Assembly: GCF_010645215.1 (NCBI RefSeq)
Contig: NZ_JAAGNW010000010.1
Coordinates: forward strand, 1-50,988
From: Burkholderia multivorans
GTDB taxonomy: Bacteria > Pseudomonadota > Gammaproteobacteria > Burkholderiales > Burkholderiaceae
DNA: 50,988 bases
Direction of reading: 5' to 3'
Made by a program: the position numbers and the translations under genes. A model generated the notes under the pieces. That model had not been told where the DNA came from. It saw nothing but the letters and a program-made list of their open reading frames with translations, and did no database searches. Of the stretch, positions 38,334 to 50,469 are shown piece after piece (positions within the stretch are counted from its first letter, which is position 1; every line of letters starts with the position of its first letter).

Positions 38334-39427
38334 CGCGCGGCGGCGGCCGGACGAAGCGGCCGGAAACGCAGCACGCCGTCCGCGCCCTGCTCGCGCGCGA
38401 ATTCGCCCGCGAGCCACAGCAGATGCAGGTGGGCGAGCGCCTCGCCGAGCGCGAAGGTCATCTGGTGGATGTCGAGTTCGCGCCGGCGGAACATGATCGG
38501 CACGATGTCGGCCGCGCTCATCGGCTGCGCCGCACAGGCCTCGCGCACCTCGTCGGGCCGTGCGCGATGATGCTCGCGCAGCTGCGCGATGCGCGTGTGC
38601 AAGCCGCGGAACGGCTTGCCGTGCGACGGCAGCACCAGGGTCTCGGCCGCCATCGCGTCGTAACGGCCGAGCGAATCGAGATACAGCGCGAGCGGATTGG
38701 CCTCCGGCTCCAGATCGAACACCGACACGTTGGTCGAGATCCGCGGCAGCACCATGTCGCCGGAGATCAGCACGCCGTCGGCCGCACTGTGCAGCGCGCA
38801 ATGTTCAGGAGAATGGCCGAAGCCCGTCACGACGCGCCAGTCGCGCGCGCCGATCCGCACCGTGTCGCCCTCACGCAGGCGGCGATAGCGCGGCGGCACG
38901 GCGGGCACCAGGTCCGAGTAATAGCTGCGCCGGTTGCGCAGCTTGTCGAGCGCGACGGGGTCTGCCAGGCCGTGACGCGCGAAATGCTCGGCCGCCGCCG
39001 CGCCGCCCGCGTTCGAGCCGTTGCCGCCCGCGAGCAGGCAGCCGAACGCGTATTCGCCGAGCGTCATCCACAGCCGCACCTGCCAGCGCGCACGCGCGCC
39101 GCCCTCGCACAGCCAGTCGGCCAGGCCGAAATGGTCCGGATGGCAATGCGTGACGAGCACCCGCAACACCGGCAGGCCATCCAGCTTCGTGTCGAACAGC
39201 TGCTCCCAATGCGCGCGGATCTCGTCGGTCGCGATCCCGCAATCGACGATCGTCCAGCCCGCCTGCCCGTCGATCTCGTCGCGCAGCAGCCAGAGATTGA
39301 TGTGATCGAGCGAGAACGGCAGCGGCATGCGCAGCCAGTTCACGCCGGGCGCGACCTCGACGGTGTCGCCCGGCGCGGGCAGCGTGTCGGCGAACGGATA
39401 GTCGAGTTGATGTTCCAGGGCGTTCAT
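38330..39427 (-). CDS. MBL-fold metallo-hydrolase
   Basis: A 365-residue metallo-beta-lactamase-fold protein. The metal motif THCHPDHFGLADW (HxHxDH), GFGHSPEHCALHS, SGDMVLP and PSHGKPF are present in order. A C-terminal domain of about 90 residues contains the winged-helix-like RPDEVREACAAQPMSAADIVPIMFRR, as found in LACTB2-like members. It is probably a thioesterase or nuclease; the substrate is unknown. The start at 39427 is the first Met; aceK starts divergently 279 bases away. Confidence 0.87.
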
Positions 39428-39665
39428 CGGGGGATCTCGTAGTCGTCGCGCCGGGCACGGCGGCGCGCGGAATCGATTCTATCGCCCCGGGCGAAGACGC
39501 GCCCGGGCGCGCGCCGGCAGGCGCAAAAAAGTTCACGCCATGATCCTTGATAAAGGTGGATCATTGCCGGAAGATGTCCCGATCGTCGGCGAACCTCGCG
39601 GAATCCGCCTTTCACCGCCGTTTCCCGCCCGCGCCGGGAACGCCGGCATCGGGCCCGCGCAGCGC

Positions 39666-39671
39666 TAAAAT
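39666..39671 (+). promoter_or_regulatory. -10 element of aceK
   Basis: TAAAAT 34 bases upstream of the ATG; no clear -35 is found. The leader is about 28 bases. Confidence 0.4.
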
Positions 39672-39705
39672 ATCGAAGGCTCCCCGTCCTGAGCGTGCAC
39701 GCCCC

Positions 39706-41514
39706 ATGAATCACTTTCCCAAACTCCTGTCCTCGCAGATCGGCTTCGATGTCGCGCAGACCATGCTCGAGCACTTCGACCACCACTACCGGGTGTTCCG
39801 CGCCGCGGCGGTGGAGGCGCAGCTGCTGTTCGAGCGCGCCGACTGGCACGGGCTGCAGAAGCTCGCGCGGGAGCGGATCACGTCCTACGACGACCGCGTG
39901 CAGGAATGCGTGGAGCTGCTCGAAGACGAATACGACGCGGAACACATCGACGACGATGTCTGGCAGCAGATCAAGCTGCACTACATCGGGCTCCTGACCT
40001 CGCACCGCCAGCCCGAGTGCGCGGAGACCTTCTTCAATTCGGTGTGCTGCAAGATCCTGCACCGCTCGTATTTCAACAACGCTTTCATCTTCGTGCGCCC
40101 GGCGATCTCGACCGAGTACATCGAGAACGACGAGCCGGCCGCGAAACCGACCTACCGCGCCTACTACCCGGGCAGCGACGGGCTCGCCGCGACGCTCGAG
40201 CGGGTCGTCACGAACTTCCAGCTCGCGCCGCCGTTCGAGGACCTCACGCGCGACATCGGCTGCGTGATGCAGGCGATCCAGGACGACTTCGGCACGTTCA
40301 GCGAAGCGGTCAATTTCCAGATCCACGTGCTGTCGTCGCTGTTCTTCCGCAACAAGACCGCCTACATCGTCGGCCGCATCATCAACGGCGACAGCGTGCT
40401 GCCGTTCGCGGTGCCGATCCGCCACGCGCGGCCCGGCGCGCTCGCGCTCGACGCGGTGCTGCTGCGCCGCGAGCAGCTGCAGGTGATCTTCAGCTTCTCG
40501 CACTCGTATTTCCTCGTCGACATGAACGTGCCGTCCGCGTACGTCGCGTTCCTCGGCACGATCATGCCGGGCAAGCCGAAGGCGGAGATCTACACCTCGC
40601 TCGGCCTGCAGAAGCAGGGCAAGAACCTGTTCTACCGCGACCTGCTGCACCACCTGTCGCATTCGAGCGACCGCTTCATCATCGCGCCCGGCATCAAGGG
40701 GCTGGTGATGCTGGTGTTCACGCTGCCGTCGTTCCCGTACGTGTTCAAGATCATCAAGGACAGCTTCCCGCCGCCCAAGGAAACCACGCGCGCGCAAATC
40801 ATGGAGAAGTACCAGCTCGTGAAGCGCCACGATCGCGTCGGACGCATGGCCGACACGCTCGAATACTCGAGCGTCGCGCTGCCGCTCGCGCGACTCGACC
40901 ACGCGCTCGTGCGCGAGCTGGAGAAGGAGGTGCCGTCGCTGCTCGAGTACGAGGGCGACGATCTCGTCATCAAGCACCTGTACATCGAGCGACGCATGGT
41001 GCCGCTCAACCTGTACCTGCAGAACGGCAGCGACGCGGAAGTCGAGCACGGCGTGAAGGAATACGGCAACGCGGTGAAGGAACTGATCAAGGCGAACATC
41101 TTCCCGGGCGACATGCTGTACAAGAACTTCGGCGTGACGCGCCACGGCCGCGTGGTGTTCTACGACTACGACGAGATCGAATACCTGACCGACTGCAACG
41201 TGCGGCGCGTGCCGGCGCCGCGCAACGAGGAGGATGAAATGTCGGGCGAGCCGTGGTACTCGGTCGGCCCGCACGACATCTTCCCCGAGACCTACGGCCC
41301 GTTCCTGCTCGGCGAGCCGCGCGTGCGCGAGCATTTCCTGCGGCATCATGCCGACTTCTTCGAGCCCGCGCTGTGGCAGGACAGCAAGGATCACCTGCTG
41401 CGCGGCGAACTACCCGATTTCTACGCCTACGACGCGGCGCTGCGTTTTCGCATCCGCTATCCGGCGCGCTTCGGCGAACCCGCGGCCGCCGACGGCGCGC
41501 GGCGCGCCGCCTGA
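39706..41514 (+). CDS. aceK: isocitrate dehydrogenase kinase/phosphatase
   Basis: A 602-residue bifunctional enzyme that switches isocitrate dehydrogenase off and on by phosphorylation and so directs carbon into the glyoxylate bypass. The regulatory N-terminal half and the kinase-like C-terminal half are both recognisable: [26 protein letters not shown] around the ATP-binding site, then [34 protein letters not shown] with the catalytic-loop Asp. The Met at 39706 matches the family start ([17 protein letters not shown]). No aceA, aceB or icd gene is in view. Confidence 0.95.
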   Translation: MNHFPKLLSSQIGFDVAQTMLEHFDHHYRVFRAAAVEAQLLFERADWHGLQKLARERITSYDDRVQECVELLEDEYDAEHIDDDVWQQIKLHYIGLLTSHRQPECAETFFNSVCCKILHRSYFNNAFIFVRPAISTEYIENDEPAAKPTYRAYYPGSDGLAATLERVVTNFQLAPPFEDLTRDIGCVMQAIQDDFGTFSEAVNFQIHVLSSLFFRNKTAYIVGRIINGDSVLPFAVPIRHARPGALALDAVLLRREQLQVIFSFSHSYFLVDMNVPSAYVAFLGTIMPGKPKAEIYTSLGLQKQGKNLFYRDLLHHLSHSSDRFIIAPGIKGLVMLVFTLPSFPYVFKIIKDSFPPPKETTRAQIMEKYQLVKRHDRVGRMADTLEYSSVALPLARLDHALVRELEKEVPSLLEYEGDDLVIKHLYIERRMVPLNLYLQNGSDAEVEHGVKEYGNAVKELIKANIFPGDMLYKNFGVTRHGRVVFYDYDEIEYLTDCNVRRVPAPRNEEDEMSGEPWYSVGPHDIFPETYGPFLLGEPRVREHFLRHHADFFEPALWQDSKDHLLRGELPDFYAYDAALRFRIRYPARFGEPAAADGARRAA

Positions 41515-41557
41515 ACGCGTCCTCCCCATCACCCTTCATGCACGGAAACCTACCGCG

Positions 41558-42328
41558 ATGAACCTCACCGATCACCCGCTGGCCCACCTGTTCGAAAACA
41601 ACGATGCGTGGGTCAAGCGCAAGCTCGAAGACGATCCGCAATACTTCTCGCGCCTCGCCGACCAGCAGGCGCCCGAGTATCTGTGGATCGGCTGCTCCGA
41701 CTCGCGCGTGCCCGCCAACCAGATCATCGGCCTGCCGCCCGGCGAGGTGTTCGTGCATCGGAACATCGCGAACGTGGTCGTGCACACCGACCTGAACTGC
41801 CTCTCGGTGCTCCAGTTCGCGGTCGACCTGCTGCGCGTCAAGCACATCATGGTGGTCGGCCATTACGGCTGCTCGGGCGTGAACGCCGCGCTGCTGAACC
41901 GCCGCGTCGGGCTCGCCGACAACTGGCTGCACCACGTGCAGGACGTGCGCGAGAAGCACGCGGGCCTGCTCGACGAGTGGCCGGTCGGCGAGGCCCGCTA
42001 CCGCCGCCTGATCGAACTGAACGCGATCGAGCAGGTCGTCAACGTGTGCCGCACCACGATCGTCAACGACGCCTGGGCGCGCGGCCAGTCGCTGACCGTG
42101 CACGGGCTCGTCTACGGCGTGCACGATGGCCGCATGCGCAATCTCGGGATGGCGGTGTCGCAACCCGAGGAACTGGACGCGACCTATCGCCGCTGCGTCG
42201 AGGGCATCTCGGCCACGCGCGCGCACTCGGCCGACAATGACATGGTGGCCGCCGATGCCGCGAAGCTCGCCGGGGCCACCGAACTGATTGCCAAAACCAT
42301 CAAGGAGACAAAGCATGACGGCTGTTAA
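41558..42328 (+). CDS. can: beta-class carbonic anhydrase
   Basis: A 256-residue carbonic anhydrase of the Can type, interconverting CO2 and bicarbonate. Zinc ligands Cys46 (in GCSDSRV, with Asp48 and Arg50), His102 and Cys105 (VVGHYGCSGV) are in place. It starts 43 bases after aceK and overlaps the thiolase gene by 14 bases, suggesting one transcript. The C-terminal tail ([15 protein letters not shown]) overlaps the thiolase ribosome-binding site. Confidence 0.93.
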   Translation: MNLTDHPLAHLFENNDAWVKRKLEDDPQYFSRLADQQAPEYLWIGCSDSRVPANQIIGLPPGEVFVHRNIANVVVHTDLNCLSVLQFAVDLLRVKHIMVVGHYGCSGVNAALLNRRVGLADNWLHHVQDVREKHAGLLDEWPVGEARYRRLIELNAIEQVVNVCRTTIVNDAWARGQSLTVHGLVYGVHDGRMRNLGMAVSQPEELDATYRRCVEGISATRAHSADNDMVAADAAKLAGATELIAKTIKETKHDGC

Positions 42329-43508
42329 CCACGATCCGATCGTCATCGCCGCGGCGGCGCGCACGCCGATGGCGGGCTTCCAGGGCGATTTCACCTCGCT
42401 CGCCGCGCCGCAGCTCGGCGCAGTCGCGATCGCCGCCGCGCTCGCGCGCTCGGGGCTCGACGCCGCGCGGATCGACGAGGTCGTGATGGGCTGCGTGCTG
42501 CCCGCGGGCCAGGGCCAGGCGCCCGCGCGGCAGGCGTCGCTCGGCGCAGGCCTGCCGCTCGGCGCGGGCTGCACCACGATCAACAAGATGTGCGGTTCCG
42601 GCATGCGCGCCGCGATGTTCGCGCACGACATGCTGGTGGCCGGCTCGGCCGAGGTGATGATCGCGGGCGGCATGGAAAGCATGAGCAACGCGCCGTACCT
42701 GCTGCCCAAGTCGCGCGGCGGGATGCGCATGGGCCACGGCCAGGTGCTCGATCACATGTTCCTCGACGGGCTCGAGGACGCCTACGAGAAGGGCCGCCTG
42801 ATGGGCACCTTCGCCGAGGAATGCGCGAGCGAGTACGGCTTCACGCGCGAAGCGCAGGATGCGTTCGCGATCGAATCGCTCGCGCGCGCCAAGCGCGCCA
42901 ACGAAGACGGTTCGTTCGACTGGGAAATCGCCCCCGTGACGGTGTCGGGCAAGAAGGGCGACGCCGTGATCCGGCTCGACGAACAGCCGTTCAAGGCGAA
43001 CCCGGACAAGATCCCGACGCTCAAGCCCGCGTTCAGCAAGACCGGCACGGTGACGGCCGCCAATGCGTCGTCGATCTCCGACGGCGCCGCCGCGCTCGTG
43101 ATGATGCGCGCCTCGACCGCCGAACGCCTCGGCGCGCAGCCGCTCGCGCGCGTGGTCGGCCACGCGACCTTCGCGCAGGAACCCTCGCGCTTCACGACCG
43201 CGCCCGTCGGCGCGATCCGCCGGCTGTTCGACAAGAACGGCTGGCGCGCGGCCGAGGTCGATCTCTACGAGATCAACGAAGCGTTCGCGGTGGTCGCGAT
43301 GGCCGCGATGCGCGACCACGACCTGCCGCACGACAAGGTCAACGTGAACGGCGGCGCGTGCGCGCTCGGCCACCCGATCGGCGCGTCCGGCGCGCGGATC
43401 CTCGTCACGCTGCTCGGCGCGCTGCGCGCACGCGGCGGCCGGCGCGGAGTCGCGAGCCTGTGCATCGGCGGCGGCGAGGCCACCGCGAGGGGTATTGAAC
43501 TGATCTGA
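42315..43508 (+). CDS. acetyl-CoA C-acetyltransferase (thiolase)
   Basis: A 397-residue thiolase. Active-site Cys93 ([11 protein letters not shown]), the [13 protein letters not shown] motif carrying the catalytic His, and the second Cys in CIGGGEATA near the C-terminus are all present. It condenses two acetyl-CoA or cleaves acetoacetyl-CoA. A role in PHB synthesis or in fatty-acid degradation is equally possible. The ATG is preceded by AAGGAG 7-8 bases away, inside the end of can. It is not adjacent to phaA/phaC-type partners here. Confidence 0.93.
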   Translation: MTAVNHDPIVIAAAARTPMAGFQGDFTSLAAPQLGAVAIAAALARSGLDAARIDEVVMGCVLPAGQGQAPARQASLGAGLPLGAGCTTINKMCGSGMRAAMFAHDMLVAGSAEVMIAGGMESMSNAPYLLPKSRGGMRMGHGQVLDHMFLDGLEDAYEKGRLMGTFAEECASEYGFTREAQDAFAIESLARAKRANEDGSFDWEIAPVTVSGKKGDAVIRLDEQPFKANPDKIPTLKPAFSKTGTVTAANASSISDGAAALVMMRASTAERLGAQPLARVVGHATFAQEPSRFTTAPVGAIRRLFDKNGWRAAEVDLYEINEAFAVVAMAAMRDHDLPHDKVNVNGGACALGHPIGASGARILVTLLGALRARGGRRGVASLCIGGGEATARGIELI

Positions 43509-43532
43509 GCCCCCCGGGGCAGGAGTCCTTCG

Positions 43533-44210
<678 letters not shown>

Positions 44211-44241
44211 GCTGCCGGGTCCTCGATCCCGACCCGTTCGC

Positions 44242-44670
44242 ATGTCCGCTTCCCGACCTCTCGACTGCCCGTGCGGCGGCGCCGCGCCCAACCGCCCGGC
44301 CGGCGCGAGCGCGCCGCGCTTCGCCGCCTGCTGCGGCCGCTTCCTCGACGGCGGCGCGTACGCGTCCGACGCGCTCGAACTGATGCGCTCCCGCTACAGC
44401 GCCTACGTGCTCGGCGACACTCGCTACCTGCGCGACACCTGGGATCCGCGCACCTGCCCGCCCGACCTCGACGCGCAGGCCGACCCGCCGCACTGGCTCG
44501 GCCTGTCGATCAAGCGTCACGCGCCGCTCGGTGCGACCCGCGCCGTGGTCGAGTTCGTCGCGCGCTACAAGATCGGCGGACGCGCGCACCGCCTGCACGA
44601 AACCAGCCGCTTCACGCGCGGCGACGACGGCCGCTGGCGCTACGTCGACGGCGACGTGAGCGAGCGCTGA
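44242..44670 (+). CDS. YchJ-family protein (UPF0225)
   Basis: A 142-residue protein of the YchJ family: an N-terminal Cys-rich site CPCGG (9-13) and CC (Cys30, Cys31) resembling a SEC-C metal-binding motif, followed by a compact SnoaL/NTF2-like domain ([47 protein letters not shown]). No enzymatic motif is seen. It starts 31 bases after the SDR. Function is unknown. Confidence 0.85.
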   Translation: MSASRPLDCPCGGAAPNRPAGASAPRFAACCGRFLDGGAYASDALELMRSRYSAYVLGDTRYLRDTWDPRTCPPDLDAQADPPHWLGLSIKRHAPLGATRAVVEFVARYKIGGRAHRLHETSRFTRGDDGRWRYVDGDVSER

Positions 44671-44780
44671 AGCGCGTGCGGCGCACCCCGCCGCATGTTT
44701 CGGACTTCGCTGATTGATCGGACGCGACGCGGCCCGATATCGTGTGCCCCTGGTTCAGATCCGACAGGGAACCGCATCCG

Positions 44781-45302
44781 ATGCCGCCTCGCCCCGCCAC
44801 CCCCGCTCCGTTTTACCTGCCCGTCTGCCCGCCCGTCTGCGCGGGCCCGTTCGAACTGCGCCCGCCCGGCCTGCCGGCCGATGTGCAAGCGCTGCACGAC
44901 CCGCTCGTCGGCGCCGTCGTCGGCTACGCCCATCCCACCTGCTACGGCGTGTGGATCCTCGACCTCGACGGCCAATGCGTGTCGTCGCTCCCCGTGCGCG
45001 CGCTCGACCGCGATACGGCCATTGCGCTCCGCGCGCAGCTGCGCCGGCGCTTCGCGGCCCTGCAGCGCACCGCGCCGCGGGTCGCCGTATCCCCGGCGCA
45101 GCTGCGCGACGACACGCGCTTCGTGCCCGCGCATATCCTGCGGCTCGCGATCCGTTACGGCGTCCGCTCGCCGGATCGCGCGGGCCATCCCGGCATCAGC
45201 CGCTATGCGGCCCCGCTCGTGCGCCAGGGCCTCGCCTATCGCCTCGCGCTCGCGGTGCGCGATCACGACGACACGGTCCTCCATGTCAGCTACCAGCGAT
45301 AG
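44781..45302 (+). CDS. hypothetical protein, first of a three-ORF unknown cassette
   Basis: A 173-residue protein that I do not recognise. It has a Pro-rich N-terminus with CPPVC, then FELRPPGLPADVQALHDPLVGAVVGYAHPTCYGVWILDLDG, which reads as a real folded domain seen in pieces (YAHPTCYGVWILDLDG), and a C-terminal LRLAIRYGVRS section. No signal peptide or membrane helix is evident. An upstream in-frame Met at 44742 is possible. Its end overlaps the next gene by 20 bases, so the two are coupled. Confidence 0.55.
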   Translation: MPPRPATPAPFYLPVCPPVCAGPFELRPPGLPADVQALHDPLVGAVVGYAHPTCYGVWILDLDGQCVSSLPVRALDRDTAIALRAQLRRRFAALQRTAPRVAVSPAQLRDDTRFVPAHILRLAIRYGVRSPDRAGHPGISRYAAPLVRQGLAYRLALAVRDHDDTVLHVSYQR

Positions 45303-45828
45303 CGGCCGCGCCGCGCCGCCCGTCACCGTGCATCCGCTGGCGTTCGCGCATCCGGCCCGCGCCAGCGTGCTGTGGGATCGCGAATGCTTCACGCTGCTCG
45401 GCAGCGTCGCTTACCAGCACGCCGCCGTGCGACCCGGCGGCGCGCCGGAACAACCCTTCGACCTGCCCGCCGCCACGCGCGTGATCGTCGCCGGCCCGCT
45501 GGCGCTGACGCTCGACGACCTGGGCCGGCTCACCGCGTTCGACTTCTACACGAACCCGGCCGGCTGGCGGCGCGCCGAGCGCCTGCCCGTCGCGCGCCCG
45601 GCCATCGTCACGCCCCGCCTGGCCGGTGCGTTCGACGCGCTCGGCCGCCTCGGCGCGCGCGAGCCCGCCGCCTGGCATGCGCGCGCGACCGATACGCTGC
45701 GGCTCGTGTGGCGCGACGCCTCGGTGTGGTACGCGATCGCGCCCGGCGTGTCGGTCGCCGCGGCCGACGACGGCACGCTCGCGCAGCTCGACATCGCCGG
45801 TTTTCCGCTGCCGGTGGCGGCGCAATGA
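45283..45828 (+). CDS. hypothetical protein, second of the unknown cassette
   Basis: A 181-residue protein without a recognised domain. Blocks such as SVLWDRECFTLLGSVAYQ and LALTLDDLGRLTAFDFYTNPAGW suggest a real soluble fold. It overlaps the preceding gene by 20 bases and the next ORF by four (ATGA), which argues for one translational unit. Codon use has the high third-position GC of its neighbours. No signal peptide is seen. Confidence 0.55.
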   Translation: MSATSDSGRAAPPVTVHPLAFAHPARASVLWDRECFTLLGSVAYQHAAVRPGGAPEQPFDLPAATRVIVAGPLALTLDDLGRLTAFDFYTNPAGWRRAERLPVARPAIVTPRLAGAFDALGRLGAREPAAWHARATDTLRLVWRDASVWYAIAPGVSVAAADDGTLAQLDIAGFPLPVAAQ

Positions 45829-46088
45829 CGCGCGGCGTCGAAATCGCGCTCGACGCCGGCTTTGCGCCGCGTCACGATGCGTGCACCTTCCTCGCCGGCC
45901 GCTTCGTTCGATACCTCACACTTCCTGCACGCGCCTCGGCCGGCCGCCTGGCGATTCGTCTGACGAGACACCGTGCACGGGCGCGCCGTCGCGCCGGATC
46001 CGCCCCGATCCGGCAGCCGTTTCGCCGCTCGACCGACGCGTTTGTCAGCGGCCGCCGGGGCGGCGTTGCCAACGCAGACGCCGGGTAA
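45825..46088 (+). pseudogene. third ORF of the unknown cassette, probably truncated or frameshifted
   Basis: ATG overlaps the preceding stop (ATGA). The first 27 or so residues look like protein (TRGVEIALDAGFAPRHD, CTFLAGRF), but the rest turns into an Arg/Ala-rich, low-quality sequence to the stop at 46088. In the next frame from about 45907 the DNA reads FDTSHFLHAPRPAAWRFV and then a stop at 45963, which is far more protein-like. A single-base frameshift near 45905 would explain this. The intact form would end near 45963, about 46 residues. Confidence 0.45.
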
Positions 46089-46165
46089 CTCCGGCATTGC
46101 ACAGCGCGAAATTGTCGGGCTACGATGAGGGTCATTCGGGTCTACGATCTCAACGGATACGGCAG

Positions 46166-47431
46166 ATGGCGTTCAGCAAGGCAGTAGTGGGATGGATGGC
46201 GGCTTGCGTGCTGTCGGCCGCTCAGGCCGGACCGCTGCCTGCCGCCGCGCCGCCCGGCGCCGGCGGCGCGCTCGCCAACGCCGAGCGCTTCGACTACGCC
46301 GATTCCGGCCTGCCCCAGGTGGCCGCCGATCTCAACGAGCAGGTGATCCGCATTCCGGTCGACGCGGCCGGCGCGGTCACCCTCGAAGCCACCGTGTTCA
46401 AGCCCGACGGCCCCGGCCCGTTCCCGCTCGTCATCTTCAATCACGGCAAGAATTCAGGCGACCTGCGCGACCAGCCGCGCAGCCGGCCGCTGTCGTTCGC
46501 GCGCGAATTCGTGCGGCGCGGCTACGCCGTCGTCGCGCCGAACCGCCAGGGCTTCGCCGGCTCGGGCGGCGCCTACGTGCAGGAAGGCTGCGACGTCGAG
46601 CGCAACGGCCTCGCCCAGGCGCGCGACGTCGAGGCGACCATCGGCTACATGACGAAGCTGCCGTACGTCGGTGCGCAGCACGTCCTCGTCGCCGGCACCT
46701 CGCACGGCGGCATGGTGTCGCTCGCGTACGGCACCGAGGCCGCGCCCGGCGTGAAAGGCATCATCAATTTCTCGGGCGGCCTGCGCCAGGACCTGTGCCC
46801 GAACTGGCAGAAGAACCTCGTCGGCGCGTTCGACACCTACGGCGCCGAAACCCACGTGCCGTCGCTGTGGCTGTACGGCGACAACGATTCGGTGTGGTCG
46901 CCCTCGCTCGTCGGACAATTGCGCAACGCCTACATGGCGCACGGCGCCAGCACGCTGTTCGTCGACTTCGGCCGCTACAAGGACGACGCGCACCGGATCA
47001 TCGTCGACCGCGACGGCGTGCCGATCTGGTGGCCGCCCGTCGGCGCGTTCCTGGCCCAGCTGAAGCTGCCGGCCGCCGTGCGCTATGCGGTGGCCAGCCC
47101 GCGCGAGCCGAACGCGAGCGGCTACGCGTCGATCGATGCAGTCGACGCGGTGCCGTTCCTCGACGACGCGGGCCGCGAAGGCTATCGCCACTTCCTGAAC
47201 CAGCACCCGAGCCGCGCGTTCGCAGTGTCGAGCGACGGTGCGTGGTCCTGGGCCGAAGGCGGCGACGACCCGATGGCGCTCGCGCTCGACAACTGCAAGC
47301 AACAGGGGACAGGTCCCTGCAAGCTGTATGCGGTCAACGACCGGGTCGTCTGGCGCGACGCCACGCGCAGCGCGGACGCCAGCCCGGCAAGCGACGCCCC
47401 GACTACCGCGCACGCGCTCGCGAGCCGCTGA
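46166..47431 (+). CDS. secreted alpha/beta hydrolase (dienelactone-hydrolase-like)
   Basis: A 421-residue protein with a cleavable signal (about residues 1-21, AAQAG). The hydrolase core shows FNHGKNSGD (91-99), the nucleophile elbow GTSHG (177-181, Ser179), an acid candidate in YGDNDSVW (Asp239 or Asp241) and DDAHR (His276). The last 120 residues form an extra domain of unknown fold with two Cys (NCKQQGTGPCK). It is probably a periplasmic or secreted esterase or peptidase-like enzyme. The Met at 46166 was chosen for the signal peptide. Confidence 0.85.
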   Translation: MAFSKAVVGWMAACVLSAAQAGPLPAAAPPGAGGALANAERFDYADSGLPQVAADLNEQVIRIPVDAAGAVTLEATVFKPDGPGPFPLVIFNHGKNSGDLRDQPRSRPLSFAREFVRRGYAVVAPNRQGFAGSGGAYVQEGCDVERNGLAQARDVEATIGYMTKLPYVGAQHVLVAGTSHGGMVSLAYGTEAAPGVKGIINFSGGLRQDLCPNWQKNLVGAFDTYGAETHVPSLWLYGDNDSVWSPSLVGQLRNAYMAHGASTLFVDFGRYKDDAHRIIVDRDGVPIWWPPVGAFLAQLKLPAAVRYAVASPREPNASGYASIDAVDAVPFLDDAGREGYRHFLNQHPSRAFAVSSDGAWSWAEGGDDPMALALDNCKQQGTGPCKLYAVNDRVVWRDATRSADASPASDAPTTAHALASR

Positions 47432-47466
47432 TTCCCGCATCGCGCTCCCCTCGACGTTTCGTCTGA

Positions 47467-47517
47467 TCGTTCAGGCATGCGGGCCGCGCCGTCGGGTCCG
47501 CACCGAGGCCTGAACGA
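47467..47517. terminator. large stem-loop after the secreted hydrolase gene
   Basis: TCGTTCAGGC (47467-47476) pairs perfectly with GCCTGAACGA (47508-47517), with a 31-base GC-rich loop. No T-run follows, so if it terminates, it does so weakly; it may instead protect a 3' end. Confidence 0.4.
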
Positions 47518-47764
47518 GACCGCCTCGGCCGCGCATCGCCCCCCCGCCGCCCTCACGCTCCCGGCCCAGCCGCTGAAAACGCCGGCCGCAGCCGCGCCTT
47601 TTTCCGCTCCCGAACAGATTTCCCTCCGTCGAGGGGCGTCACTTTGCCGTCGTCAAAAGCAGACTTCTCCAAGGAACGCGCCCGAACCGTCGCGAGACGT
47701 CGACAACTGCCCGCAACTCCATGCCAGATAAGGCTCAGCGGGTTTGTAACGACTAGTGCAACGA

Positions 47765-47779
47765 AGCGCGGAACGCGCT
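47765..47779. promoter_or_regulatory. palindrome in the bioA promoter region
   Basis: AGCGCG-gaa-CGCGCT, perfect 6-base arms with a 3-base centre, next to TAATCT (47779-47784). It sits where an operator would control bioA. BirA here lacks a DNA-binding domain, so another regulator would have to bind it. Confidence 0.4.
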
Positions 47780-47914
47780 AATCTCGGCCCGGTTTTGGTT
47801 TTGCACGCATGCGTTTTCACGCCGCCCTGGGCCGCCCGTCGGCCATCAGATGCGGCGGCGGGCCGCGCCCCCGTGGCGGCGCCCGCAACGCCGCGTCTTC
47901 GTCCCGGAGTCGTC

Positions 47915-49257
47915 TTGAATACACCAGCGACCGATGACTGGGTCGCGCGCAGCCTGCGCGCGGTCTGGCATCCCTGCACCCAGATGAAGCACCATGAGCG
48001 GCTGCCGCTCATTCCGATCGCGCGCGGCCACGGCCCGTGGCTGTACGATCGCGCCGGCCGGCGCTATCCCGATGCGATCAGCTCGTGGTGGGTGAACCTG
48101 TTCGGTCACGCGAACCCGCGCATCAACGCGGCGCTCAAGGACCAGCTCGACACGCTCGAACACGCGATGCTCGCGGGCTGCACGCACGAGCCCGCCATCG
48201 AACTCGCGGAGCGGCTCTCCGCGCTCACGCAGCACACGCTCGGCCATGCGTTCTTCGCGTCGGACGGCGCGTCCGCCGTCGAGATCGCGCTGAAGATGAG
48301 CTTCCACACCTGGCGCAATCGCGGCCAGGACGCGAAGCGCGAATTCGCCTGCGTCGCGAACGGCTATCACGGCGAGACGGTCGGCGCGCTCGGCGTCACC
48401 GACGTGCCGCTCTTCAGGGATGCGTACGACCCGCTGATCCGCGCCGCGCACGTGGTCGCGTCGCCCGACGCGCGCCTCGCGCAGCCGGGCGAAAGCGCGG
48501 CCGACGTCGCCGCGCGCGCGCTCGCCGATGTCGAGCGGCTGTTCAACGAACGCGGCGACCGGATCGCCGCGCTGATCATCGAGCCGCTCGTGCAGTGCGC
48601 GGCCGGCATGGCGATGCACGATCCGTCCTACGTGCGCGGCTTGCGCGCGCTGTGCGACGCGCACGAGGTGCACCTGATCGCCGACGAAATCGCGGTGGGC
48701 TGCGGCCGCAGCGGCACTTTCTTCGCCTGCGAGCAGGCTGGCGTGTGGCCCGACCTGCTGTGCCTGTCGAAGGGCATCACGGGCGGCTACCTGCCGCTGT
48801 CGATCGTGCTGTCGCGCGATGACATCTTCGCGGCGTTCTACGACGACGACACCGCACGCGGCTTCCTGCATTCGCATTCGTACACGGGCAATCCGCTCGC
48901 CTGCCGCGCGGCGCTCGCGACGCTCGACCTGTTCGCGAGCGACGACGTGCTCGCCGCCAACGCGCGCAAGTCGGCGCGGCTGCGCGACGCGCTCCGGCCG
49001 CTCGCCGCGCATCCCCGCGTGCGGCACCTGCGCGAGCGCGGCACGATCTTCGCGTTCGACGTCGCGCTCGACGGCGAGGCCGCACGCACGTTCCCGCGCC
49101 GCTTCTTCGAGCACGCGCTCGCGCGCGAAACCCTGCTGCGCCCGCTCGGCGCCACGGTCTATCTGATGCCGCCGTACATCCTCGACGACGACGAGCTCGC
49201 GTGGCTCGCCGCGCGCACGCTCGACACGCTCGACGCCACGCTCGAAGGAGCCGCCGC

Positions 49258-49261
<4 letters not shown>
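47915..49261 (+). CDS. bioA: adenosylmethionine--8-amino-7-oxononanoate transaminase
   Basis: A 448-residue class III aminotransferase that makes 7,8-diaminopelargonate in biotin synthesis. [18 protein letters not shown] is characteristic of BioA at the N-terminus; [44 protein letters not shown] and the PLP-lysine motif [13 protein letters not shown] follow. The start is taken as TTG 47915, since there is GGAG five bases upstream and homology begins at [13 protein letters not shown]; the frame is open further upstream but not homologous. Its stop overlaps bioF (ATGA). Confidence 0.9.

Positions 49262-50465
<1,204 letters not shown>

Positions 50466-50469
<4 letters not shown>

Larger units (their letters stand above)
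47432..47914. other. intergenic region upstream of bioA
   Basis: No gene. It holds the inverted repeat 47467-47517 just after the hydrolase gene and the palindrome 47765-47779 with a TAATCT (47779-47784) hexamer in the likely bioA promoter, leaving a leader of about 125 bases. Confidence 0.5.
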
